A stretch of 64,000 bases of DNA from Solirubrobacterales bacterium (GCA_016185345.1 JACPNS010000015.1:101661-165660); one strand, 5' to 3'. Positions 11,853-21,199 are shown, counted from the stretch's first letter. Notes: generated by a model not told the origin, from the sequence alone. Numbers and translations: made by a program.

Positions 11853-12473
11853 ATGGCCGAAGAACACAAGCATCTGCCCGACGAGACCGCCGAGGCGATA
11901 GACGCCGACGAGGAGAAGCTCGAGGGCTCTGGCATCAGTCCCGAAGCGCTGGAGACCCGCCGCAACGCGCTCCAGCAGGTGCGCCAGTTCGGAGACCCGG
12001 TGCTGCGCTCTGAAGCGCGTGCAATCGAAGACTTCAGCGACAACATCCGCCACCAGGCCGATCGCATGATTCGCCTGATGGACGAGGCGTACGGAATCGG
12101 CCTTGCCGCCCCGCAGATCGGCGTCTCCAATCGGCTGCTGGTCTACCGCGTGGGCGACAACCCTCCGGTCGTGCTTGCCAACCCGATCCTCGAATGGCAC
12201 TCCGAAGACGAAGAAACTTCTGAAGAGGGCTGCCTCAGCCTCGTCAACGTCCACGTCGATGTCGATCGCGCGATTCACGTGCGCGTCATCGGTCAGGACG
12301 CCTTTGGCGACCGCATCAAGATAGAGGCCTCTGGCCTCAACGCCCGCGTGATCCAGCACGAGATGGATCACCTCGACGGGATCCTGATTCTCGACCGCGC
12401 CAGCAAGGATCAGCGTAAGGCCGCGTTGCGCGCCCTGCGCGAGGCCGAAGAAAGCGCCGGCTACGCGGCTTAG
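11853..12473 (+). CDS. def: Peptide deformylase
   Basis: Def removes the formyl group from the first methionine of new proteins. All three metal-site motifs are present: GIGLAAPQ at about residue 81, EGCLS near 125 (metal-binding Cys) and QHEMDHLDG near 168 (two His ligands and catalytic Glu). The 206-residue protein carries an extra acidic N terminus of some 40 residues before the usual family start. It precedes fmt, which adds the formyl group that Def removes, a very common pairing. The gap to fmt is only 19 bases. Confidence 0.96.
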   Translation: MAEEHKHLPDETAEAIDADEEKLEGSGISPEALETRRNALQQVRQFGDPVLRSEARAIEDFSDNIRHQADRMIRLMDEAYGIGLAAPQIGVSNRLLVYRVGDNPPVVLANPILEWHSEDEETSEEGCLSLVNVHVDVDRAIHVRVIGQDAFGDRIKIEASGLNARVIQHEMDHLDGILILDRASKDQRKAALRALREAEESAGYAA

Positions 12474-12492
12474 TCCGCGGGCGCGCAGTCTC

Positions 12493-13419
12493 TTGCGCAA
12501 CGTTTACCTGGGTACATCCGACTTCGCGACCACGGTGCTCGCGAAGCTGCTCGACTCGCCGCACGCGCCGTCGCTCGTGGTCACGCGTCCCGCGCGGCCC
12601 AAGGGCAGGGGCAAGAGGCTCCAGGACCCGCCGGTCGCTGATCTGGCCAACGACCGCGGCGTGCCGGTCTTTCAGCCCGAGAGCGTGAACGATCCAGACG
12701 CTGTCGAGCGCATCGCTGCCGAGACGCCCGGCGCGATCACCATCTGCGCATTCGGCGCGATCGTCAAGGAGCCGTTGCTGTCGATGGCGCCGAGCTTCAA
12801 CGTCCATCCGTCGCTGCTCCCGCGTTGGCGCGGTGCCGCCCCGGTTGAGCGGGCCATCCAGGCGGGCGACGCCCAGACCGGCGTGACGATCATGCGCCTC
12901 GTCGAAGAGCTCGACGCCGGACCGATGTTCGCGCAAGAAGCCTTGGACATCGGCCCCGAAGACAACTACGGCAAGCTCGCCCCGCAGCTCGCCGAGATCG
13001 GCGGACGCATGCTCTCCGAGGCGATGACCGCAGCGCAAACGGGCGCAGGCGTATGGACCGAGCAGCTCGATGGCCATGACGAAGCCGAGATCACCTACGC
13101 CGAGAAGATCCTCCGCGAGGATCGCCTGCTCCTCCCGCGCACCCAGTCAGCGGTCCAGCTCGATCGTACGATTCGGGCCTTGACCCCTCACATTGGCGCC
13201 ATGTTCGAAACCGAGGGCGGCGATCCACTCCGGGTCGAGGCCGCCCGCGTCGACGATCGCGCGCTACCGCCGGGAATGTCAGCCGCCGAAGACGGCAGAC
13301 TGTTAATAGGAACGACCGACATGACACTCGAATTGCTGCGCGTGAGGCCAGCAGGCGGGAAGACCATGGACGTCGAAAGCTTCCTCAGGGGCAATGACGC
13401 CCCTGCAATTGTTGGTTAA
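12493..13419 (+). CDS. fmt: Methionyl-tRNA formyltransferase
   Basis: Fmt formylates initiator Met-tRNA with 10-formyl-THF. The N terminus NVYLGTSDFATTVLAKL and the core motif FNVHPSLLPRWRGAAPVE, including the catalytic Asn and His, identify the family; a C-terminal OB-like tRNA-binding domain follows from about residue 205. The start is TTG 12493; no ATG or GTG gives the conserved N terminus. In many actinobacteria rsmB (fmu) follows fmt; here a small zinc-ribbon gene is found instead. Confidence 0.95.
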   Translation: MRNVYLGTSDFATTVLAKLLDSPHAPSLVVTRPARPKGRGKRLQDPPVADLANDRGVPVFQPESVNDPDAVERIAAETPGAITICAFGAIVKEPLLSMAPSFNVHPSLLPRWRGAAPVERAIQAGDAQTGVTIMRLVEELDAGPMFAQEALDIGPEDNYGKLAPQLAEIGGRMLSEAMTAAQTGAGVWTEQLDGHDEAEITYAEKILREDRLLLPRTQSAVQLDRTIRALTPHIGAMFETEGGDPLRVEAARVDDRALPPGMSAAEDGRLLIGTTDMTLELLRVRPAGGKTMDVESFLRGNDAPAIVG

Positions 13420-13443
13420 GCAGAGCATTGGATAGGCAAGCCG

Positions 13444-13686
13444 ATGGAAGGCCGCACGACACAGTCCGCATTTGAAGTCGGGATGCAGTGCCCGAGCTGC
13501 AATGAACCTTGGCTGCGCCCGACCGGCAACCTGCCCGGTCGCTATCGCTGCGTGAACTGCCTGCACCGCTACGAGCTGACCAGCTCTTGCCCCGACTGCG
13601 GCGCGCATGGCACGATTGCGCGCATGTCGCACACTTCAGACCTCCACTGCGCCAGCTGCGGCGCGTGGATGCTGACCGAGATCTAG
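13444..13686 (+). CDS. Small zinc-ribbon protein (YfgJ/DUF1407-like)
   Basis: This 80-residue protein has eight cysteines in four pairs (CPSC, CVNC, CPDC, CASC), an arrangement that can hold two zinc ions. The spacing and the phrase RYRCVNCLHRYELTSSCPDC resemble the uncharacterised YfgJ-like zinc-ribbon family. The role is unknown; nucleic acid or protein binding would be a guess. It sits in line with fmt (24-base gap) and rpe (11-base gap), where other actinobacteria often carry the rRNA methyltransferase rsmB, so it is probably cotranscribed with translation genes. Confidence 0.75.
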   Translation: MEGRTTQSAFEVGMQCPSCNEPWLRPTGNLPGRYRCVNCLHRYELTSSCPDCGAHGTIARMSHTSDLHCASCGAWMLTEI

Positions 13687-13697
13687 GAACCACCGCC

Positions 13698-14387
13698 TTG
13701 AGCACCAACCCGCGCGCGAGCGAACTGTTTGCGACCAAGCAGGTCGCCCCGTCGATCCTCTCTTCCAATTTCGCCAAGCTCGGTGACGATGTCGCGATGA
13801 TCATGGAGGCTGGCGCGAAGGTCATCCATGTGGACGTGATGGACGGCCACTTCGTGCCGCCGATCACGATCGGACCGTTGATCGTTGAGGCGTTGGCCGA
13901 CCAGGTGCACGACGCCGGGGGAATCCTTGACGTACACCTGATGATCGAGAATCCCGATCGTCACGTGGACAATTTCACAGCCGCAGGCGCCGACGCGGTC
14001 AGCTTCCACGTCGAGGCGACGCCGCACGTGAACCGAGTCGCACATCAGATTCGCGAAGGCGGCGCGCTGGCAGGAATCGTGTTGAATCCCGGCACGCCCG
14101 TCGGCGCCATCACTGCCGCTGCTGACGCGGTGGATTACGCCCTCTGCATGAGCGTTAACCCGGGGTGGGGCGGTCAGCCGTTCATCCCGGAGTCTGTTGA
14201 TCGACTGCGCGAAATGCGCGCCCTGCTGCCGATCAATGTTGCGCTTGAGGTTGATGGGGGCGTCTCAACTGCGACCGCCGGCGATGTCTCGGGCGCCGGC
14301 GCAAACTTGTTCGTCGCCGGCAGTGCGGTCTTCGGCGCCGCGGATCCCGCCGAGGCGTTTCGCGCGATTACCGCTGCAGTTCAGTAG
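13698..14387 (+). CDS. rpe: Ribulose-phosphate 3-epimerase
   Basis: Rpe interconverts ribulose-5-phosphate and xylulose-5-phosphate in the pentose phosphate pathway. Its TIM-barrel motifs are clear: QVAPSILSSNF, IHVDVMDGHFVPPITIGP, DVHLMIENPD, SVNPGWGGQPFIPES and the phosphate-binding ALEVDGGVS and GSAVFGA. I start it at TTG 13698 (229 residues) with AGGA nine bases upstream; the same frame continues further 5' but runs through the zinc-ribbon gene. It precedes the riboflavin genes, which use ribulose-5-phosphate, although a minus-strand cassette lies between. The last 20 bases overlap the convergent flippase gene. Confidence 0.95.
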   Translation: MSTNPRASELFATKQVAPSILSSNFAKLGDDVAMIMEAGAKVIHVDVMDGHFVPPITIGPLIVEALADQVHDAGGILDVHLMIENPDRHVDNFTAAGADAVSFHVEATPHVNRVAHQIREGGALAGIVLNPGTPVGAITAAADAVDYALCMSVNPGWGGQPFIPESVDRLREMRALLPINVALEVDGGVSTATAGDVSGAGANLFVAGSAVFGAADPAEAFRAITAAVQ

Positions 14388-15747
14388 CCGCTTCGCGCGG
14401 AGTGCTCTTCTCGTAGAGCACGAAAAGCGAGGCGAACAGAACGATCGCCGCCGCCGGGTAGCCGATCTCAACACGAGTGATTGGGTCTTCGACGATCGGC
14501 AGGAACATCCACACGACGAACAGCGTCGCCGCTGTCACCCAGCAGGCGACCGCTTGATTGACCTTCCGCGCGGCAAGCGCCGTTTGGTTCAGCGTTGCCG
14601 CGCAGAGATAGATCCCCATGCCAGCCGCAATCGCAACCAGCCCCGGACGTGTGAAGTCGTACTTGTTGTCAAACATCAGGTCCATGACCCAGGGGCCGAT
14701 CGCGGCGAGCACGACCACGCAGGCGGCAGCAAAGCCACCGATCGCCAGCAACGTAACGCGCACCGAGCGGCGGTAGGTCTTGAAATCCCCGGTCTGCCAA
14801 AGCTCGGACAGGTGCGGGAGCAGGCTCGTCGAGACCGACTGGAAGAGCTGCATCGGCGCGCGGGCGATGATCAACAGTGAGACGACAGCTCCCGCGGCGA
14901 CCGGCCCGAGCTTGGCCGAAGCGATGAACGGCGCCGCATTCAGGAATGCCTGCTCACAGGCCATGATCACCAGCGCTGCAACGGCGAACTGACCGCCCTC
15001 GGCAAGCGTGAAGTCAGCTTCTTCGGATCCCGATCCGCCAGTTGTGGCGTCCAGGCGCTTCTCCTGCTGGATGGTCTCTTCGGCAGCCTCGGCAGGCGTG
15101 CGCTGATCGCGCACTGCTTCTCGAGCCGAGCGTTGGCGTCCAACGAGCGCGAGCGGTACAACGAAAAGCGAAACCAGCGGCCCGGCGAGAATTCCGAACG
15201 CGATCCAGTCCTGGCCCGAAGCCAGTCCGACGAGCGCAAGCAGAGGAAACAGGAAACGCACCGTTGACTCGACGAAAACGAGCAGGCCGTACAGGCCAAA
15301 TCGCTGATTGCCAGCCAGCAGTCCGCGCCCAAAGAAGCTCACCGCGTAAGCAATTACCGAGCCGAACATGATCCAGTACAAAGTTGTGTTGCCGTCGAAG
15401 AGCGAGTCTTCGAGTTGTGTCCTGAAGACAAGGGCGATGACTGCGAAGAGGAGGCCTAGCCCCAGCTGGATCAACCCGGCAATGCGCAGCGCTGGCCCAA
15501 TCGCCTGATCACGAATGCGGCGTTCAGCAATCGTCCGTGCTAGCAGTTGCTCGACCGGGCGATAGAAGATCGGCGTGACCAGAAAGACCGCTGACCACAG
15601 CAGCGCGACCTGTCCGTACTGGTAACTGTCTAGCGAGTGCGCAGCGAGCGCGAGGTACAGAAACGTGACGACACCGGTGATGCCGATGCCGACCGTGAGG
15701 ATCGCGGCTCCGCGACCGTAATCGGACGTCTTACCGCCCTCGCTCAC
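14368..15747 (-). CDS. Lipid-linked glycan flippase (MATE/Wzx-like, MOP superfamily)
   Basis: The 459-residue protein has about 12-14 hydrophobic segments, in the pattern of oligosaccharide flippases that move lipid-linked sugars across the membrane. The first helices (AAILTVGIGITGVVTFLYLA) and the PVEQLLARTIAERR loop fit the Wzx/MOP type. A hydrophilic cytoplasmic loop of about 45 residues (around 205-255, rich in Glu, Arg and Gln) splits the two halves. Start is GTG 15747, six bases after the stop of the methyltransferase, so it is the last gene of a three-gene minus-strand cassette. It overlaps rpe convergently by 20 bases. Confidence 0.8.
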   Translation of the reverse strand: MSEGGKTSDYGRGAAILTVGIGITGVVTFLYLALAAHSLDSYQYGQVALLWSAVFLVTPIFYRPVEQLLARTIAERRIRDQAIGPALRIAGLIQLGLGLLFAVIALVFRTQLEDSLFDGNTTLYWIMFGSVIAYAVSFFGRGLLAGNQRFGLYGLLVFVESTVRFLFPLLALVGLASGQDWIAFGILAGPLVSLFVVPLALVGRQRSAREAVRDQRTPAEAAEETIQQEKRLDATTGGSGSEEADFTLAEGGQFAVAALVIMACEQAFLNAAPFIASAKLGPVAAGAVVSLLIIARAPMQLFQSVSTSLLPHLSELWQTGDFKTYRRSVRVTLLAIGGFAAACVVVLAAIGPWVMDLMFDNKYDFTRPGLVAIAAGMGIYLCAATLNQTALAARKVNQAVACWVTAATLFVVWMFLPIVEDPITRVEIGYPAAAIVLFASLFVLYEKSTPREAATELQR

Positions 15748-15753
15748 GAGGAC

Positions 15754-16452
15754 CTATCGGACGTCAACGAGCAACATCGTCCACGGGAACGGCGACTTCG
15801 CCTCGACGACCTTGCCGATCGCAGAGAGTTCCTTGATGAACGCGCGCTTGGACCAGTGGTTGACGTGCCCCGGGGTGTTTCCGAGATCCTTGATGTACGA
15901 ACCACGCGCCATGTTCAGTCCGCGCCAGAGCGGCTCACGCGGCACCGACACGAGTACGTACTTGGCGGCAACGCGGCCCATCTCGGCGATCGTGCTGGCC
16001 GGTTCGGGAACGTGCTCCAGAACCTCGATCGCCGTTGTCATCTCAAACTCGTTGTCGGCGAACGGGAGCTTTGTGGCCTCGAGGATCTTGTACTCAAGGT
16101 TGTCGCGCTGGCGGTGCTCCCATGCTGCCTTCAGCTCCGGCTCGTCGAGGTCGATTCCGACGATTCGACCGTCGCCCAGGCGCTCGGCCCACTTGTGCGT
16201 CAGGACGCCTTCGCCGCAGCCGACGTCGAGGATCGAGTTCGGTGAGGCCTGCTTCCAGAGGTCATCGAGCGTGTCCTCGAAGTTGGCCATCATCTTCTTG
16301 ACCAGCGGGTTGCTCGATCCGTACTTGTCGTACGTGTTGCCGGTTACGACGGCGTCCGCGCTCGCGTCTCCGGGCTTTGCGGCCTGGTGGAGGTCGACGA
16401 GGTGGGTCTTGCCCACGTGTGTTGCTGCTTCAGTGTTTACGGGGTCGGTCAA
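15754..16452 (-). CDS. Class I SAM-dependent methyltransferase
   Basis: A 232-residue methyltransferase with the SAM-binding motif ILDVGCGEG at about residue 73, an acidic motif II in IVGIDLDEPE and the later motif EVLEHVPEP. This resembles UbiE/Ubie-like small-molecule methyltransferases. Between a glycosyltransferase and a flippase it probably modifies a sugar or lipid carrier, but the substrate is unknown. The TTG start at 16452 overlaps the stop of the glycosyltransferase by four bases (TTGA), showing tight coupling. Confidence 0.82.
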   Translation of the reverse strand: MTDPVNTEAATHVGKTHLVDLHQAAKPGDASADAVVTGNTYDKYGSSNPLVKKMMANFEDTLDDLWKQASPNSILDVGCGEGVLTHKWAERLGDGRIVGIDLDEPELKAAWEHRQRDNLEYKILEATKLPFADNEFEMTTAIEVLEHVPEPASTIAEMGRVAAKYVLVSVPREPLWRGLNMARGSYIKDLGNTPGHVNHWSKRAFIKELSAIGKVVEAKSPFPWTMLLVDVR

Positions 16453-17507
16453 AGCTTCAGTGCCTCTCGTTCGGCGGTCTTGCCGGTTGCGTCGCCGGAG
16501 TCGGCGCCAGTTGTCTTGTGGTGCTCGCTGCCCGGCTGGCCGGGTTCGTAGTGCGACGGGCCGACGCCGAGCTTGAGCTCAATGCGGCGGGTGGTCTCGA
16601 GCAATCTCTGGGTGAGTGTGCGCTGCGCGGCGAGCAGGTCGCCGATCACGCCGATTGCGCCAAGCAGCAGCGCGGCCATCATCAGCACGGCGCCAAGGAT
16701 CAACGACTGGACATGTCCAGCACCTTCACCCTGCGCGTAGAAGACGAAGAAGCGCGCCCAGATCCCGCCTGCAATGACGCCGCAGATAAGCGCGCCGATC
16801 ATGAACACACGGAGCGGCTCATACATCGCGTAGATGCGGAAGATCGAAACGGTGTTGCGGCGGATGTACGACCACATCGACGGGAAGAGGCGCGACTCGC
16901 GGGTCTTCTCGTTGGTCCGTATCGGCACGTGGGTCGTGGCGATCAGCGTTTTGCCAGCAAGGATGATCGTCTCGAGGGTGTATGTGAATTTCGAGACGAC
17001 CTGCATGCGGATCGCGGCTTCGCGGTTGTAGGCACGGAAACCGGAGGTGGTGTCCTCGATTTCGGTCTCCGAGGCGCGGCGAACGACAGCGCTGCCGAGC
17101 TTCTGGAGGCGCTTCTTCAAGGGCGAGAAGTGCTCGATCGTGTGTACCTGGCGGTCTCCGACGACCATGTCGGCGTCGCCAGCGAGGATCGGAACGGTCA
17201 ACGCGCCAATGTCTCCGGCGTAGTACTGGTTGTCGGCGTCGGTATTGACGATCACGTCGGCGCCGAGCTTGAGGCAGGCGTCGAGACCGGCTTGGAACGC
17301 AACCGCAAGACCTTTGTTGTCGGTCAGGCGGATGATGTGGTCAATGCCGTTCGCCTTTGCGACGTTGACGGTGTCATCAGTGGAGCCGTCGTCGATCACG
17401 AGCCACTCGACCTCGTCAAAGCCATCGACTTCGCGCGGGAGGTCGGCGATCGTCGCCGGGAGCGTCTCTTCCTCGTTGAGGCAGGGAATCTGGATGATGA
17501 GTTTCAA
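16449..17507 (-). CDS. Family 2 glycosyltransferase, polyprenyl-phosphate type, with C-terminal membrane segments
   Basis: The N-terminal GT-A domain shows IIQIPCLNEEETLP, the nucleotide-binding VIDDGSTDDT and the metal-binding NTDADNQY, as in dolichyl-phosphate mannose synthase-like enzymes. Two hydrophobic segments follow around residues 240-300 (FMIGALICGVIAGGIWARFF; LILGAVLMMAALLLGAIGVI), anchoring it to the membrane. I start at TTG 17507, giving 352 residues; an ATG 57 bases upstream would add a Pro/Arg-rich leader unlike the family. Probably transfers a sugar to polyprenyl phosphate, the first step for the cassette. Confidence 0.85.
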   Translation of the reverse strand: MKLIIQIPCLNEEETLPATIADLPREVDGFDEVEWLVIDDGSTDDTVNVAKANGIDHIIRLTDNKGLAVAFQAGLDACLKLGADVIVNTDADNQYYAGDIGALTVPILAGDADMVVGDRQVHTIEHFSPLKKRLQKLGSAVVRRASETEIEDTTSGFRAYNREAAIRMQVVSKFTYTLETIILAGKTLIATTHVPIRTNEKTRESRLFPSMWSYIRRNTVSIFRIYAMYEPLRVFMIGALICGVIAGGIWARFFVFYAQGEGAGHVQSLILGAVLMMAALLLGAIGVIGDLLAAQRTLTQRLLETTRRIELKLGVGPSHYEPGQPGSEHHKTTGADSGDATGKTAEREALKL

Positions 17508-17687
17508 AATGTGTTTCTCGTGGCGCCGGCGGCGCGGGACGGGAGGGGGATGGATGCGTGGCATGGCCGATGCACACGAAGGAGCGATCTTATCCGCTCT
17601 TTACACCGTCAGACGCTCGGCGGTTACCTCGCCGGTAGCTTCTCGCGTGCCACTACCCTCGGGTACAGGGAGTCCCACCCAATCGCT

Positions 17688-18821
17688 TTGAACACTTCAG
17701 CCGTCACAGACCAGGACCGCGTACATCTTCGCCGCGCGCTCGCACTTGCTGAGCGCGGTCGCGGCCGCACCAGTCCAAATCCAGTTGTCGGGGCAGTCGT
17801 CGTGGATGCAGACGGCGAGGTGATCGGCGAGGGGTACCACCACTCGTACGGCGGACCGCACGCCGAGCGCGTCGCAATCGAGTCCTGTAGCAAGGACACG
17901 ACCCGCGGCACGATCTACGTCTCGCTCGAGCCCTGCGCCCACGAGGGCAAGCAGCCGCCGTGCACCGACGCGATCATCGAAGCTGGCCTTGCCCGCGTGG
18001 TCTACGCATCCGACGACCCGACCGAGAAGGCCTCCGGCCGCGGCCCGGGCAACTTGCGCGACGAAGGCATCGAGGTTGCCGCAGCCCAGGGTGAAGTCGC
18101 CTCCGCCGCCCGAATGATCAATCAGCCCTTTCGCAAGCACGCCAAGACCGGCCGGCCGCACGTCTTGTTCAAGAGCGCACAGACGCTCGACGGCAAGGTC
18201 GCAACAGCTACCGGCGACTCGCAGTGGATTTCCTCAGAGGAGAGCCGCGAGCTCGCACACCGTTTCCGCGCTGAGTGCGACGCCATCGCCGTCGGCATCG
18301 GCACAGCGCTTTCAGACGACCCGATGCTGACTGCCCGCATTGAAGGCGTCGACCCAGAGCGGCAGCCGATCCGAGTGATCTTCGACTCCGAGGCGCGCCT
18401 ACCGCTCGACGGCGCGCTCGCTAAGAGCGCCCGCGAGGTCCCAGTGCTGGTAGTTGCCTCACGCGCCGCGCCCCGCGAGGCGCTCGCGTCACTGGAGGCA
18501 ATCGGTGTCGACGTGGTTGTCGCCAGCGGCGAGAACGAGGCGGCACGCGTTGTCTCTGCGCTGAACGAGCTCGGATCTCGCGAGATTCAGTCGCTGCTGC
18601 TCGAGGGCGGCCCGCACCTCGCAGGCGCATTCTTTGAGGCAGGTGAAGTGGACTGGCTAAGCCTTTTCCTCGCGCCGATTGTGCTCGGTGGCAAGCAGGC
18701 CCGCGCCTCGGTCGAAGGCTCCGGAGTGGAGCGCATCGCCGATGCGTACACCGCGCTGAGCGTGCAAAGCGACCGGATCGGCAATGACCTGCTGATCACT
18801 GCGTTCATGCGCGAGTGGTGA
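17688..18821 (+). CDS. ribD: Bifunctional riboflavin biosynthesis deaminase/reductase RibD
   Basis: RibD deaminates the pyrimidine from GTP cyclohydrolase II and then reduces its ribose. The N-terminal deaminase carries the zinc motifs HAE (in GGPHAERVA) and PCAHEGKQPPCT; the C-terminal reductase begins near residue 150 (RPHVLFKSAQTLDGKVATAT) and includes GTALSDDPMLTAR. Length is 377 residues from TTG 17688. The frame stays open far upstream, but that part is antisense to the glycosyltransferase. First gene of ribD-ribE-ribBA-ribH. I looked for an FMN riboswitch in the 180 bases upstream and saw none. Confidence 0.95.
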   Translation: MNTSAVTDQDRVHLRRALALAERGRGRTSPNPVVGAVVVDADGEVIGEGYHHSYGGPHAERVAIESCSKDTTRGTIYVSLEPCAHEGKQPPCTDAIIEAGLARVVYASDDPTEKASGRGPGNLRDEGIEVAAAQGEVASAARMINQPFRKHAKTGRPHVLFKSAQTLDGKVATATGDSQWISSEESRELAHRFRAECDAIAVGIGTALSDDPMLTARIEGVDPERQPIRVIFDSEARLPLDGALAKSAREVPVLVVASRAAPREALASLEAIGVDVVVASGENEAARVVSALNELGSREIQSLLLEGGPHLAGAFFEAGEVDWLSLFLAPIVLGGKQARASVEGSGVERIADAYTALSVQSDRIGNDLLITAFMREW

Positions 18822-18834
18822 ATCTCAGGGCCTG

Positions 18835-19425
18835 ATGTTCACGGGATTGATCGACCACAGCGGCAAAATCGCCGCAATCGACACTTCTGAGGCCGGCTCG
18901 GTCATCGAGATCGAGACCGATCTCGCGCCGACGCTCGGCCTGGGCGACTCGATCGCCGTCAACGGCGTGTGTCTCACCGTGACCATGCTTAGCGAAACAA
19001 GCTTCAGCGCCGACGTCATGAACGAGTCGCTCGCTCGAACGTCGCTCAGCGCGCTTTCGCCGGGAGATCGGGTGAACCTCGAACTCCCACTCGCGGTCGG
19101 CGACCGGCTCGACGGCCACATCGTGCAGGGCCACGTCGATGGTGTGGGCGAACTGCTCCAGCGCACCGACGAGGGCTTTTCCCGCGTCCTTCACTTCCTG
19201 CTGCCGGGCGATCTCGCCAAGTACGTCGTCGAGAAGGGTTCGATCACGATCGACGGCGTGAGCCTCACGGTCAGCGCCGTCGGCGACGACTGGCTCGAGG
19301 TGTCGCTCATTCCGGAAACACTCGCACGCACTACCCTCGGAAGCCTGCAGACGGGATCTCACGTGAACCTCGAGGCCGACATCCTGGCCAAGCACGTCGA
19401 GCGTCTGCTCCACCGCCCCCAGTAA
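18835..19425 (+). CDS. ribE: Riboflavin synthase, alpha subunit
   Basis: This enzyme dismutates two molecules of 6,7-dimethyl-8-ribityllumazine to riboflavin. The 196-residue protein shows the expected tandem duplication: [12 protein letters not shown] and [11 protein letters not shown] in the first half, [13 protein letters not shown] and [11 protein letters not shown] in the second. AGGG five bases before the ATG is a good ribosome-binding site. It starts 13 bases after ribD. Confidence 0.96.
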   Translation: MFTGLIDHSGKIAAIDTSEAGSVIEIETDLAPTLGLGDSIAVNGVCLTVTMLSETSFSADVMNESLARTSLSALSPGDRVNLELPLAVGDRLDGHIVQGHVDGVGELLQRTDEGFSRVLHFLLPGDLAKYVVEKGSITIDGVSLTVSAVGDDWLEVSLIPETLARTTLGSLQTGSHVNLEADILAKHVERLLHRPQ

Positions 19426-19441
19426 AGAACGCAGGTTCATC

Positions 19442-20725
19442 ATGAGTGAGAAGAACTCACCGTTCAGCTCGATCGAAGATGCCCTCGAGGACTACAAGCA
19501 GGGCAAGATGGTGATCGTCTGTGACGACGAGGACCGTGAGAACGAGGGCGATCTGACCCTCGCCGCAGAATTTGCCACCCCCGAAGCAATCAATTTCATG
19601 GCCAAGGAAGGGCGCGGGCTGATCTGCCTGGCGCTGAGCCCCGATCGATGCGAGACGCTTGGCCTCAACCTGATGGCGCTGAAGAACGAGTCGGGCTTTG
19701 GGACGGCGTTCACGGTTTCGATCGAGGCCCGCGAAGGCGTCACGACTGGCATCAGCGCCGCCGACCGCGCGCGCACGATCCAAGTCGCAGTTGACCCAGA
19801 GTCCAGCCCGCGTGACCTCGTGCAACCCGGTCACGTATTTCCTTTGAAGGCCAAGCCCGGCGGCGTTCTCGAGCGCACCGGTCAAACCGAGGCTGCAGTG
19901 GATCTCGGGCGCCTCGCCGGCCTCCAGCCTGCCGGCGTGATCTGCGAGATCATGAACGAGGACGGCACGATGGCCCGCGTCGCGGACCTTGAGGAGTACT
20001 CGAAGAAGCACGACCTGAAGATGATCACGGTCGCGCAACTAATTGAGTATCGCCGTCGGCACGACAAGCTCGTCGAGCGCATCGCAGAGGCGAAGATGCC
20101 GACCGAGTTCGGCGAGTTCAACGTTGTCGGATATCGCGCGCTTGTAGACGGAAGCCACCACGTCGCGCTTGTCAAGGGCGAGGTCTTTGGCGCAGATGAC
20201 GTGCTTGTCCGCGTGCACTCGGAGTGCCTCACCGGAGACGTCTTCCACTCGATGCGCTGTGACTGCGGCAATCAGCTCCACCAGGCTCTCGCGCAGATTG
20301 AGCGTGAGGGCAGGGGCGTACTGCTCTACCTCGCGCAGGAAGGCCGCGGCATCGGCCTCTTGAACAAGCTCAAGGCCTACGCGCTCCAGGACAAGGGTCG
20401 CGACACGGTCGAGGCAAACCTCGAGCTCGGGCTTCCCGCGGACCTGCGCGACTACGGAACCGGCGCGCAGATGCTCGTGGACCTCGGACTGAAGAACATC
20501 CGGATCATGACCAACAACCCGAAGAAGATCATCGGCCTTCAGGGCTACGGCCTGTCGGTCACCGAACAGGTGCCAATCGAAGCCGACCCGAACGAGCACA
20601 ACCGCGACTACCTGCGCACCAAGCGCGACCGCATGGAGCACGCGCTGCATCATCAGGGCCTGAACTTCGACGAAGAGATGATCCAGGAAGAGCAAGCACG
20701 CGACCGAGAGAAGGCCAATCAATGA
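19442..20725 (+). CDS. ribBA: 3,4-dihydroxy-2-butanone-4-phosphate synthase / GTP cyclohydrolase II fusion
   Basis: The N-terminal half (to about residue 200) is RibB, which makes the four-carbon unit from ribulose-5-phosphate; the acidic active-site loop [12 protein letters not shown] is present. The C-terminal half is RibA, which opens GTP, with the zinc-binding [15 protein letters not shown] and the GTP-site [10 protein letters not shown]. At 427 residues it is a standard fusion and supplies both branches of the pathway. The stop overlaps the ribH ATG by four bases. Confidence 0.97.
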   Translation: MSEKNSPFSSIEDALEDYKQGKMVIVCDDEDRENEGDLTLAAEFATPEAINFMAKEGRGLICLALSPDRCETLGLNLMALKNESGFGTAFTVSIEAREGVTTGISAADRARTIQVAVDPESSPRDLVQPGHVFPLKAKPGGVLERTGQTEAAVDLGRLAGLQPAGVICEIMNEDGTMARVADLEEYSKKHDLKMITVAQLIEYRRRHDKLVERIAEAKMPTEFGEFNVVGYRALVDGSHHVALVKGEVFGADDVLVRVHSECLTGDVFHSMRCDCGNQLHQALAQIEREGRGVLLYLAQEGRGIGLLNKLKAYALQDKGRDTVEANLELGLPADLRDYGTGAQMLVDLGLKNIRIMTNNPKKIIGLQGYGLSVTEQVPIEADPNEHNRDYLRTKRDRMEHALHHQGLNFDEEMIQEEQARDREKANQ

Positions 20726-21180
20726 GCGATGTTGTCGAGACCGGCCGCTGGGCCGTTGTAGTCGGCGACTTCTACAAGGATCTTGCCGAGCGCCTCGTCT
20801 CTGGCGCTGACTCTGCGTTTGCTGAAGCGGGCGTCGATCCAGTCAATGTCGACAAGTTCACGGTTCCCGGCGCGTTCGAACTTCCGCTGGCCGCGTTGTA
20901 CCTCGCAGAATCCGGCATCTTCGACGGCATCGCCTGTCTCGGCGCCGTGATCCGTGGCGAGACAGACCACTACGACTTCGTCTGCAACGAGGCCGCTCGC
21001 GGCATCCAGGACGTGCAGCTCGAAACGGGAGTCCCGTGCGCCTTCGGCGTGCTCACCGTGAGCAACATGGACCAGGCACTGGCCCGCAGCGGCGGCGGCA
21101 AGCGCGATCAGGGCGCGCACGCGGTCCACGCGATCATTCACATGGCCCGTATGCGCGACCAAGTCGCCGTGCAGGATTAG
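20722..21180 (+). CDS. ribH: 6,7-dimethyl-8-ribityllumazine synthase
   Basis: RibH condenses the products of RibD and RibB to lumazine, usually as an icosahedral shell. Conserved elements are [23 protein letters not shown] (with the catalytic His region) and PCAFGVLTV. After that the usual NKG motif appears as KRDQG in [12 protein letters not shown], a small departure from the family. It is 152 residues long and closes the riboflavin operon; rpmB follows after 36 bases. Confidence 0.95.
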   Translation: MSDVVETGRWAVVVGDFYKDLAERLVSGADSAFAEAGVDPVNVDKFTVPGAFELPLAALYLAESGIFDGIACLGAVIRGETDHYDFVCNEAARGIQDVQLETGVPCAFGVLTVSNMDQALARSGGGKRDQGAHAVHAIIHMARMRDQVAVQD

Positions 21181-21199
21181 ATGGGCGGATTCGAGCCGC

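Noticed and set aside
16377..17687. Long plus-strand open frame upstream of and continuous with ribD
   Set aside because: This part is antisense to the glycosyltransferase and methyltransferase, whose motifs are clear. RibD homology begins only after TTG 17688.
17508..17687. Possible FMN riboswitch before ribD
   Set aside because: The 180 bases hold none of the conserved RFN-element segments; the region contains only short, unremarkable hairpins.
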